A DNA stretch of 64,000 nt. Origin: Dipteronia dyeriana (Eukaryota; Streptophyta; Magnoliopsida; Sapindales; Sapindaceae). Below the pieces are notes generated by a model that had not been told where the DNA came from, did not search any database, and was given only the letters and a program-made list of their open reading frames with translations. Below, piece by piece: positions 1 through 9,439 of the stretch; positions within the stretch are counted from its first letter, which is position 1; every line of letters begins with the position of its first letter. A program made the translations under genes and the position numbers. The DNA lies in assembly GCA_032871835.1 (NCBI GenBank), contig CM065298.1:98703891-98767890 (forward strand). Reading direction: 5' to 3'.

Positions 1-995
1 TTGCATGAGAAAATTATACAATGTGATTGTTGCTTTGAATGCATCTTTACGCGAGACATGCTCTATTACAAAACTATCGCCTTCAACTTTATCTTCTTTA
101 TAAAGAGTACTTTGATAAATTAATTTTTTTATTAATTAATGTATAAATTAATAATTTACCGATTAAATAATATCTCGATTAATTAATAAATTTGTATGGT
201 TTCAAGGGTATTAATTTGTAGATGTTTAACTGTAGTAGTGGTCCATCAAAGATAATTGACGATGTATGTAGAAACTTTATTTTTCTTTTTTTGGTTAGAA
301 TGAGGGTGAGAAGCCCAGAAGAAGAAACTAGCAGAGAGGACCTAGCCTAGCAAGTAGCAACAGCTAGACCTCTAAAAAAATAAACAACAAATGTTGATCC
401 ACTATAGGATGAATTTGGGCTACTGAGTAGATGGACCATCGCATCAACGGAACCCGAAGGCCATATTTGGCGCACCATATCAAATTGGAATTAGACAATT
501 TTAGTCATTATACATTTTGACGTATGAGATTAGTAATCCTGAAATGGAATAAAATAAACTCACCACTGGACTTGTCTTTGATAGTCTCATGACTATTTTT
601 ACATCTGGACCCTCATTTAATTCATTCGTCCTTTACATCACTAACCCCGCATGAGCCACACTTACATATACAATCAATTAATATATTTATAAAAATTATA
701 TAATTATAAGAGCTTCATCTAAATCTTTAAAATGGGACTAATATTAAATATTTATTAATAATTTCTCATAAATCAATTTTTTTTTTATTCTTACCATACT
801 TTATATGATTGGCATATTAATAATTATAAATTAGCAATAACATATAGACGAAATATAGTGACATAAAAACTTCAAAATGAAAAATATAATAACATAGACA
901 TTTAAAAAATGATAGCGAAAAGAAAAGAAAAAACAAAAAAACTTAAATAATAGCAATATAACATGTTAATATTTTGAAACTTGGTATTATTTTAC
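1..995. other. AT-rich spacer, no gene seen
   Basis: I find no open frame with recognisable protein similarity, no terminal repeats and no RNA gene. The sequence is AT-rich with short homopolymer runs. A somewhat more GC-balanced patch around 290-480 may be an old gene or repeat fragment, but I could not assign it. Confidence 0.5.
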
Positions 996-1375
996 AAATG
1001 CACTAATTTCATAAACGTGAAACTAAAATTGTTTTATAAATGCACTATTTTAATACAGGTGAAACTAGTATGATTTTATAAATGCACTAATTTCATACAG
1101 GTGAAACTAGTACTATTGTTTTACAAATGCACGAATATCATACGCGTGAAACTATTATTGTTTTACAAATGTACTGATTTCGTACAGGTCATACTACTAC
1201 TATTGTTTTACAATTGCACTAGTTCCGTACAGGTGAAATTAATATTGTTGTACAAATGCACTAGTTTCATATATGTGAAACTAATATGATTTTACAAATG
1301 CACTAGTTTCATACATTTGAAGAATTTTCAAATGCACTAGTTTCGTACACTTGAAACTAGTATCGTTTAAATACT
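996..1375. repeat. Minisatellite, about nine 42-45 bp units
   Basis: The anchor aaatgcac (or a close variant) recurs near 996, 1038, 1080, 1125, 1167, 1212, 1254, 1296 and 1330. Spacings are 42 or 45 bp, except a degenerate last unit of 34 bp. Each unit also holds a short imperfect inverted repeat in which gtttcat faces gtgaaac, so a unit could fold into a small hairpin. Because 42 and 45 are multiples of three, one frame stays open at 1101-1289 and gives a repetitive peptide. I treat that as a by-product of the period. Confidence 0.85.
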
Positions 1376-1416
1376 TTACTTAAAAACATATTTGCATTTG
1401 GTTTCTATAAAAGAAA

Positions 1417-1574
1417 GGGTTAACAGCACCAGTGCCCCCTAAACTTATAGCGCAGTTGGATAGTGCCTCGTGAGTTTTTTTTTCTTGGCATTAACCTCTC
1501 TGAACTTCCATAAATTTGTAAAAACTGACGGATTACTAACTTCTGTCCAATTTTTATCACGTGGTCGTCACGTG
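1417..1574 (+). repeat. Left TIR of the MULE
   Basis: This starts with gggttaacagcaccag and pairs with the reverse complement of 2654-2811 over nearly its whole length. It ends at a shared tcacgtg. Confidence 0.85.
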
Positions 1575-2653
1575 CATCCAGACTTAGTGGTAAATTTGTA
1601 ATTTAATAATAAGTATTTATAGAAATTAAAAAAAAGCATCATACATGAAACACAAAACATATCTTCATCAGTCCATCAGACATTCACGCTTCAAAAACTT
1701 CATCAGACATTCACTTGGTTCATCAGTTCATTAGCTTCTAATTCATCAAACTTCTTAATCCTAGGTGCAAACTTCTTCTTCATCCTTAATCAAACATCAT
1801 CTTCGATCAAAGTCCACACCAAACATCATCTTCGATCAAAAAACCTATAACCCCAAAATCTATACCCATCTGCAGAAACCAACACCCATCTCCAAAAATC
1901 AACACCCACAAACAACCCCACCAGAAATCACCACCACCTCAAACAAGAATTCACAAAAAAAAAATCCACTACAAAACGATTGCTTATAAAATCGGAAATA
2001 GGTCCCTCGTCCGCAGGGAAGCTTCTAGAAAATGATTACTCATAAATCAATAAACTCAAAATAAAAATCCAAGCTTCCAAATTCCAGAACATATCCAACC
2101 TTCCAGACTCCCTCATCCATGACGAAGAGGCCTCGTTTCATTTGGATCTCATGGAAACCTGATGATGGGTCCTTCTCGTATGGGTCTCCTCGTCGGCGAC
2201 GGTGTGTCTCTTTCATCGACGATGATGTTCTAGGTTTGATTTGGTGGTTTTCATAGGTTCGGGTGGTTCGATTTTGTGGGTTTCTTGTGTCTAGATGATT
2301 CAATTTAGTGGTGGGGCTTCGGTGGTTCTGGGTTCAAATTGGAGATGGTTTTCGATTTGGTTAATGGATGATGGATGTGCGGATTTGGGTTTTTTGAGAA
2401 GGTGATGATATGAAGAAAATGGATTGAGAAAGAGAAGGGGATTGAATGTGGGTTTGGAGTTTGAGTGGTGATTGAAGATAAGGATTTGGGTCTGGACGGT
2501 GGTGGGGTTGTGGGTTTTACAGATGAGTTTTTTTTTTTTTGATTTGTTCCAGAATCAGATTGGATCTCCACCGTCTATCTCATGTGATTATGTAATTGTT
2601 TTTCTGTAATTCGTATAAAGAATGAAAAGATGGATTTAGCCTCAGTACAACCT

Positions 2654-2811
2654 CACGTGATGATCACATGACAAAATATTGGACGGAAGTTAGTAATCCG
2701 TCAGTTTTTGTAAATTTATGGAAGTTCAGGGGGGTTAATGCCAAGAAAACAAATTTAGGGGGCACTCTGCAACTGCGTTATAAATTTAGGGGGCACTGGT
2801 GCTGTTATCGC
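2654..2811 (-). repeat. Right TIR of the MULE
   Basis: This is the inverted partner of 1417-1574. Its outer end reads ggtgctgttatcgc just before the 9-bp TSD copy. The first few outer bases differ between the two ends, which suggests some age. Confidence 0.85.
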
Positions 2812-3004
2812 TAAAAGAAAATTGAATCATACTCCATTTCATTTTATCAAGAAGTATTTTAAACCATTGTTGCCTGAGTTAAAAAAAATAGAACTTGAAT
2901 ATAATTATAATTCATTTTCTTTTAAATATAATATTTTCCACACAAGTTCAATTAGTTGAAAATTGTTAGATCCAAAAATTCAATAGAAAATTAAAAATGT
3001 TATT

Positions 3005-3561
3005 TTTTATATGTATATTTCATTAAATGTACACGTCACTGACAGATAAGACAACCCCTCAAGAAGATTGCTAGATAAGCATCCAAGCTGCCATCAGAAA
3101 CACCATCGGAGGTATCACCGAAACATAGAAAATCAGAGTAAGGCTGAATACGAATACTCGGCAGATATGCTTTACTCTGGACAACATGAGAAGCTTGAGT
3201 GAAGAAGTCAATAAGGAATCTAGAATCATACTTAAATACGAAAACATCCTAATTTCCATTCCCCGTATCAAAGGAGGAAATACTTTAAAGAGTTTCTAGA
3301 AGGGTAAAACGCCAGATAGGAAACGAGTCTAAATCAAGTAACAATTACTCTTCTAGAAGATCGCACACCGATTTGGAAATAAGTTCTAAATGGACTATGC
3401 AACTAGAATCCTATAAAGATTCATATTCGATCCACAAGATCTCAGAAACAGGAAAGAAGACAAATACGACTCCAACAAGCAACCAGTTAGTAAAATACGA
3501 TCACCACTCCTTGTGTAACAAAAATAAGGGTTCTATGCACATATAAATAGACAAATAATAT
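3005..3561 (+). repeat. Left LTR of element A, first part
   Basis: This matches the start of the right LTR from 19461, for example both contain a motif tatgtatatttcattaaatgt. The terminal TG has become TT at 3005-3006. A copia element interrupts the LTR after 3561, and it resumes at 13141. Confidence 0.85.
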
Positions 3562-3597
3562 TGAAATTCCCTAGAAAGTATGTGTCTATTACCTAGA

Positions 3598-3618
3598 GGG
3601 GGGGGGGGGGGGGGGGGG
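3598..3618. repeat. 21-base poly-G run
   Basis: There are twenty-one consecutive G residues. The same place in the other LTR (near 11648) has only six, so the tract expanded after insertion or is a sequencing or assembly artefact. Confidence 0.9.
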
Positions 3619-4486
3619 AGGGGTGAATAGGTTTTAATTCGATAGATTACCAATTTTGCGAATTAATCAAAATTAACAATTCTACCCCATATTACTTAAA
3701 TGCTCAAATAAATGCCAACAAACATAAAACACAAACAACACGGAAGATATACGTGGAAACCCTCCAAATGGAAAAAACCACGGGCTATTTAGAGCGCCAC
3801 CCTTGATCCTCAAAATCCACTATTGAGTAAAAGTTTACAACCTAGGTTGACCTCCGTCTAACCCTCCAGTTACTAACCCTTTTACTCTACCCAGCGGGCC
3901 TTAATAGTGATTTTGGATCCCTAGCCTTGTGCACTAACCACTTAGCCACAAGCAACCACAACAATGAAGAGATAATGACAACCTAAGTGAATATGCAAGA
4001 ATATTCAATATGCAAAAATGCTAGGTCAAGACATTCATGCTTATCTAGGATTAATGATGACAATTAAAAACAAATCCTAGATATCAATGTTCTAAATGCA
4101 AAGGCAAGAAGAATTAGCTAGAAGGGTAAAATCGTCCTAAAAGCTAGCTATCACAAATTAATGCATCTCAACCAACAATCAACACACAAGCATGTCATAA
4201 AAGCAATTAAACAACCAAGCAAGCAATTAATATGCAATAAAGACTAAAAACCTAGGTATACATGTCTTAGAAATGAAACTATGAAGTTTAGAGCATGTAG
4301 GAGTTACCTAGTCAAGAAGAAGATGATGCTTCATGCTTAAATGATCCTAGAATGAAGCTAGATGATCATGAGATGATGTTGGGTTGAGTAAAAATAGCTT
4401 CTTGGAGCTTCTCTCTCTAAAGAACAATATCTCTCTCAAAAATAGGTTTTGGAAGCTCTCAAAAATGAGTTGGGAAGAAGAAGGTG

Positions 4487-4495
4487 TATATATAT
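4487..4495 (-). promoter_or_regulatory. TATA box of the copia 3' LTR
   Basis: The run tatatatat lies just downstream, in element orientation, of the GC-rich array. It is conserved at 12519-12527 in the other LTR. It would direct minus-strand transcription. Confidence 0.6.
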
Positions 4496-4540
4496 GAAGC
4501 CTAAAGCGAAACTGTATCGTTTTGGGTGAAAGGCAACCAA

Positions 4541-4822
4541 AACGCGTCAGGACCGCTGTCTGTATCGCTGTCCAGGCAAGTTTCCAGACCGCGGCACAGA
4601 GAGCGGTGCATCGTTTGGACAACGCCGCTCTGTAGGCCGTTGTGCATGCAGCGTGCACAGACCGCGGTCTGGAAAGCATGCATCCTCTGTGAAACTCCAT
4701 TTGGGAGGCCGCGGCGAAGGCAATATGCACAGACCGCGGTATACACAACGTGCATCCTCTGCCAAACACCGCTGTGCAGGCCGCGGCGAGGGCACTGCAC
4801 AAAGAGCGGTCTAGACCGCAGT
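4541..4822 (-). promoter_or_regulatory. GC-rich palindromic array in copia U3
   Basis: This GC-rich island in an AT-rich LTR contains several copies of ccgcgg-centred motifs in loosely repeated units of about 70 bp. Two perfect 14-bp palindromes are visible: cagaccgcggtctg at 4658-4671 and gcggtctagaccgc at 4806-4819. The array lies immediately upstream of the TATA box in the minus direction, so it is a candidate enhancer or binding array. Palindromic LTR motifs have been reported for Sireviruses. Open frames cross it on both strands, but I do not regard them as genes. Confidence 0.6.
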
Positions 4823-5113
4823 AAAGAGGAAAAATCCTCATTTTGAGGCACAAACACACAATCAACACTCAAATAAAAACAATACACACAAAACACATAA
4901 AATGGAAAATAAGCATGCAAGCAAGATGATTAAAATATAATGCATGAGAGTGAGTGTGTGCACTAAATCTCTTCAATGAAGTTTAAGCAAGTGAATTTAC
5001 CTTTGATGCTTGAGAAGGGACTTGAGCAATGAAGACTTAAAACTACCCTTACAAATTGATCCCAAAATGTGGTTGTCAACGAAATAAGCCAATCAAAAAC
5101 CGAGGAACTTACA

Positions 5114-5491
5114 ATCTCCCCTTTTGGCTATTTCGTGACAAAACCACTCACTCACAAGGTATCCTCACAACAAGTAACAAGAGGCCAACAAAAGACAACA
5201 TTCTATATTACAAGAGATGCCTAAAGCTAAATCTTCAAATCTTTCATCTCTTGAAGAATGATCATCCCTGCAAAACAAATAACTACACTTTCCAAGACAA
5301 GTGTATGAGAGGAATCAAGAAAAATAAACACAAGTGCAATATGCATGAAATAGAAACAAGTAATATGCAATCAACAATGCACAAAGAAAGAACTCCCCCT
5401 AGATAGGACAACTCCATCACAATAGGTCAATCTCCCCTTAAAACATGTCAATATCAACTCCCCCTAAATCCGACACTACTCCCCTTTTTTG
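5114..5491 (-). promoter_or_regulatory. Multiple polypurine tracts upstream of the copia 3' LTR
   Basis: On the minus strand, purine-rich blocks adjoin the LTR (plus strand tctcccctttt at 5115-5125). They recur at about 5391-5400, 5431-5440, 5457-5465 and 5478-5490. The block next to the LTR is the likely plus-strand primer for reverse transcription. A cluster of such tracts is a described Sirevirus feature. Confidence 0.65.
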
Positions 5492-6339
5492 TCACAAGAT
5501 AGGCAAATGAGTATTCCCCAAACCGGAATGCTGTAGCAAAGAGAGATATTTGCAATGTAAATGCATCATCATATACAACAACTTTATGCAGGTTAATTAA
5601 GAGAGAGAGAAATTCAAGGAAGTTTTATTGATTTGAATATGTACGAAAGATATGCCTTGAGTGAAATACATGCAACATCAACTTCCAAAAGCATGGTATT
5701 TGGCAAGGAAAAAATAGCACATGAGGTTCCAATAGAAGTCAAACCAATCTGCACCAAATTGTCAATGGAAAACGAGATTTAGAATAACCAGAAAAAATGA
5801 GCAACTATCAAACTTTACAAGTTGAACAAAACATGAGCGACTATTGCGCCCTATTAGATTTTTCCGGGTAAGATGCCCTTATGATAGTAGCCGTGTTCAA
5901 AAGTAAAGAGAGAGGGATTATTGGATTGTGAAATCCTTGAAACGGATACAATATCCTTATTGAATGAAGTCTCAAAAGTCACTTGCACACATATTTGCAA
6001 TCATTTTTGAAGGCATGCAATAAATTCACCATGTATAACACTTTAAGCATGACAAGATCAAGTTTTCACAAACATGGAGATAAACTTTGGGTCAATCAAA
6101 TGTACTTCCCAATCAAGTTTCCTATTCCAAAAATACATGTTTGAACACAAATGAGGCGTGCATTTCAAATAAGGCAAAAACACACTTATTGAATAAAAAG
6201 ACATATAATAAGATATGCAAACAAGATACTCAAGCAATTAATTAAAGAGCATAAAATTGAACAATTATTTGCGTATTAAAATGCAAGGTCGCTCTCTTTA
6301 CTTGAGCTCCCCATATGGGGTTAACCACCCAAAAACCCA
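5492..6339 (-). other. Noncoding stretch between copia pol and the polypurine tracts
   Basis: No recognisable frame is present. Some Sireviruses carry an envelope-like ORF in this position, but I see no convincing remnant here. Confidence 0.5.
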
Positions 6340-7258
6340 TCAATGCAGATGACAAATGCCAATAGACCGACTAAGAGATTTAAACTTAGTTGAATCTAAT
6401 GGTTTAGTAAATAAATCCGCTAATTGATAATTTGTGCCCACATGTTCAAGTGCAATGCATTTGCTCTCAACTAGCTCCCTAATGAAATGATGTCTAATGT
6501 CAATATGCTTGGTTCTAGAATGTTGGACATGATTTTTTTGAAATATTGATGGCACTCATGTTATCACAATAAAGGGTTAGAGTACCTTGCTCAAAGCCAT
6601 AATCCACAAGCATTTGCTTCATCCAAAGGAGTTGTGTGCAAGCACTCCCAGCTGCTATGTACTCGTACTCGGCCTCGGCTGTGGATAATGAGATGGAATT
6701 TTGTTTCTTATAAAACCAAGACACAAGATTGTTCCCTAGGAAGAAGCAACCGTCCGATGTACTCTTTCTATCATCACAATTACCTGCCCAATCTGCATCA
6801 CTAAAGCCAACTAAACTAGCATTAGTGTCAAAAGAGTACCATATCCCATTGTTAGATGTCCCATTCACATATTGAATGATTCTCTTCACGGAGGATAGAT
6901 GGGATTCCTTGGAATTGGCTTGGTACCTAGCACACACACCAACACTAAAAGCTATATCGGGCCTACTAGCAGTCAAGTATAGCAAGCTCCCTATCATGCC
7001 ACGATATAGACTTTGATCCATACCTTTTCCACTAGCATCCTTGCTAAGTTTCAAAGTGGTACTCATTGGTGTGTCACAATGCCTGGCATTCTCAAGGCCA
7101 AACTTCTTCACTAGGTTCTTGGCATACTTAGCTTGGGATATGAAGATCCCATCATGCATTTGCTTGATTTGCAAGCCTAGGAAGTAATTGAGTTCACCAC
7201 CAACCATGCTCACTTCAAACTCATGAGTCATGACATCAACAAATTGTTGAACTTTCAA
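6340..7258 (-). pseudogene. Copia RT C-terminus and RNase H (broken)
   Basis: The frame at 6515-7258 gives the end of RT, with LNYFLGLQI and SLLYLTASRPDIAF, followed by copia RNase H with the motifs DADWAGNCDDRKSTSD, SLSTAEAEY and CDN. A frameshift near 6535 breaks the C-terminus, which continues in 6340-6555 with [14 protein letters not shown] and the usual copia ending LADLFTKPL. Just upstream, near 7272, a one-base deletion right after the catalytic YVDD motif separates this part from the rest of RT. RNase H would degrade the RNA of the RNA-DNA hybrid during reverse transcription. No active protein can be made. Confidence 0.85.
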
Positions 7259-8010
7259 GTTGTTGGTGGAACCAAAACAATGTCATCAACATAAATATGA
7301 GCTATGAATAGCTCATCTTTAGTGCACTTAATGAACAAAGTCTTATCAACACTACCTCTAGAATAGCCATTGTCAACAAGATAAAGAGTGAGGCGCTCAT
7401 ACCAATCCCTCGGTGCTTATTTCAACCCATATAATGCCTTCTTGAGGCGATAAACATGATTAGGGTGGTGTGGATCCTCAAACCCCTTAGGTTGCTCAAA
7501 AAACACCTCCTCTTGTAAGAAGCCATTGAGGAAGACACTCTTAATATCCATTTGATATAATTTAAATTTGTGAACACACGATATGGATAAGAGAAGCCTA
7601 ATGGACTCTAAACAAGCAACGGGAGCAAAGGTCTCCTCAAAATCGATACCCTCAATTTGAGAGTATCCTTGTGCAACAAGTCTAACTTTGTTCCGCACAA
7701 TGTTTCCATTCTCATCTGATTTTTTCCTATAGACCCACTTGGTGCCTATCACATTAGTGTTCTTAGGCCTAGTAACTAGAGTCCAAACCTTATTCCTTTT
7801 AAATTGATTCAACTCTTCTTGCATAACAAGGACCCAAAACTCATCACTTAAAGCTTCATCAACCTTTTTGGGTTCAAGTTGAGAGGTATAACAAGTGTAA
7901 CTAATTTGATTTGCTAATTGATGTCTAGTTCTCACACCTTCATTTACATTTCCAAGAATGTCACTCTTGTGTTGGAGATGCCTAACCCAATGAGCAGGTT
8001 CCTTAGAGTC
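7259..8010 (-). pseudogene. Copia reverse transcriptase (RVT_2), nonsense and frameshift
   Basis: The RT begins near NKVWTLV and VIGTKWVYRKK. It carries GIDFEETFAPVA and the first catalytic aspartate in YQMDIKSVFLNG, then KALYGLK. A TAA stop at 7417-7419 lies directly after KALYGLK, where copia elements normally have glutamine, so a single C-to-T change explains it. Beyond it, RDWYERLT and the catalytic YVDD motif are still readable before the one-base deletion near 7272. The gene lies in one polyprotein with integrase upstream. Confidence 0.85.
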
Positions 8011-9059
8011 CAAAGTAGAATCTCTATCAAGAGATTGAGTGACCTCTTTGTCAAGCTTAGATTTTTCATCACTAGAACTCTTATCAATCCTCATCAAGGG
8101 AGTATCATCAATCACACTAATCTTCTCATCATGATTACTAATCTTAGGCCTACAATCATCTATGATCACATTAGATGATTCCATAACACTTCTTGTCTTC
8201 AAATTAAACACTCTATAGGCCTTACTATTTAGGGCATAGCCAATGAAAATCCCTTCATTACTCTTAGCATCAAACTTGCCAAGTTTATCACCTTTATTTA
8301 GAATATAACACTTTCTTCCAAATGAGTGGAAGTAGCTAACATTTGGCTTCCTACCCTTCCACAATTCATAGGAGGTTTGCCTAGTCCCGGGCCTAAGAAA
8401 AACCCTATTTCCTATATAACAAGCCGTATTGACAGCTTCAGCCCAAAGGTTCCTAGGCACATTGTTGCTATGCAACATCACACGGCCCATCTTTTGGAGT
8501 ACTCTATTCTTCCTCTTTACTACCCCATTTTGTTCAGGAGTTCGAGGAGTTGAGAACTCATGGGAAATGCCAAGACTATCACAAAAGTTTTCAAAATAAA
8601 CATTTTCAAATTCTCTCCCATGATCACTCCTAATTCTCTTAATGCATTTTATGTGAGAATCCTTTTCATTTTGAATTTTAGTGCAAAGCATTTTAAATGT
8701 TTCAAATGTTTCAGATTTTTCTCTAAGGAAGTAAGTCCAAGTAAATCTAGAAAAATCATCCACACACAAAAATGTACCTCTTGCCACCGAGACTCTCGGT
8801 TTGCATGAGACCCATAAGGTCCATATGAAGAAGCTCTAAAGGCTCATTGGTGGCAAGGTACTTGCCTTTCTTGTGCACACTCTTAGTTTGCTTTCCTTGT
8901 TGACAAGGTCCACAAACTCCCTCAATCCTACTTCCAAACTTAGGAAGGCCTCTCACAACTTTCAACCTCTCAAGAACTTTCAAGTCCTTGAAATTCATAT
9001 GACCTAACCTTTGATGCCATAATTCAATTTGATCACAACTAGACAAATTGCAAGTGATG
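8011..9059 (-). pseudogene. Copia integrase (pre-integrase zinc motif plus rve core), broken
   Basis: The HHCC pre-integrase motif is present, with LWHQRLGHMN at about 9020 and CGPCQQGK at about 8910. The core begins with the first catalytic aspartate in LLHMDLMG (about 8824). A two-base loss in a gt run near 8770 shifts the frame, and the core continues in the frame 7417-8787 with VDDFSRFTW and the second aspartate in RSDHGREF (about 8625). In the motif usually reading NGVVERKN, the glutamate is lysine here (NGVVKRKN, about 8517), a G-to-A type change that removes the third catalytic residue. The enzyme would therefore be inactive even without the frameshift. Confidence 0.85.
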
Positions 9060-9439
9060 GCATTAGAATCAAGACAATAACAATTGTCAATTGATCTCTT
9101 GCCTTTCAATAGCACTTGACCATCTTCTCTTAGAATAGAGCAATCAACTTTTCCAAACAAAACCGAAAGCCTTTCATCACTTAAGTGTGATATGCAAATG
9201 AGATTGACTTGCAAGCCATCTACATAGAGAGCATTAGGCAATGAGGGCAAACCGGGGATGGTAATGTTTCCTTTTCCTAGAACTTTCTTACGTGACCCAT
9301 CACTAAAGGTGACAAATCCACCATCCTCCATCACAAGAGTTTCAAAGAAACTCTTATTTCTAGTCATGTGCCTAGAACATCCACTATCAAGGTACCAAGT
9401 GTTAGAGGCTTTCGCTTTTAATGCCACTTGGGCCACGTG
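9060..9439 (-). pseudogene. Copia aspartic protease domain
   Basis: The motif WYLDSGCSRHMT holds the catalytic aspartate (about 9388) and is typical of copia proteases. It is followed by a conserved region with VTFSDGSRKKVLGKGNI. This stretch is intact in the long frame 8756-11260, but the polyprotein around it is broken. It would process the Gag-Pol precursor. Confidence 0.8.

Larger units (their letters stand above)
1417..2811. mobile_element. Non-autonomous MULE-like DNA transposon (1395 bp)
   Basis: The two ends form an inverted repeat of about 158 bp with only scattered mismatches. The element is flanked by a perfect 9-bp duplication, taaaagaaa, at 1408-1416 and 2812-2820. Long TIRs plus a 9-bp TSD are the hallmark of Mutator-like elements. 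The interior (about 1575-2653) encodes no transposase. It holds a C- and A-rich stretch with short open frames (1765-1989 on plus, 2305-2571 on minus) and a more GC-rich block near 2110-2330. That block could be captured host sequence (a Pack-MULE), but I do not recognise a protein in it. The element is non-autonomous. Confidence 0.85.
3562..5113 (-). repeat. 3' LTR of the copia element
   Basis: This is 1552 bp and nearly identical to 11613-13135. In one stretch of about 175 bp that I compared by eye (near 3630-3810), about ten positions differ. It contains a 21-base G run near its low-coordinate end, a TATA box and a GC-rich palindromic array. Confidence 0.9.

Noticed and set aside
1101..1289. 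62-residue repetitive open frame
   Set aside because: It is explained by a tandem repeat with a period divisible by three.
996..1375. CRISPR-like regular repeats
   Set aside because: There are no unique spacers; the units are directly tandem, and the DNA is from a plant nucleus.
4347..4920. Overlapping open frames across the copia LTR GC-rich block (also 12379-12900)
   Set aside because: They occur in two or three frames and both strands because the GC-rich array lacks stops. They are the same in both LTRs because LTRs are copies, and they overlap promoter sequence.
7918..8808. Plus-strand open frames within copia pol
   Set aside because: They are antisense shadows of the integrase and RT frame, with no motifs of their own. 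They differ from the Tat antisense genes, which are conserved between two elements.
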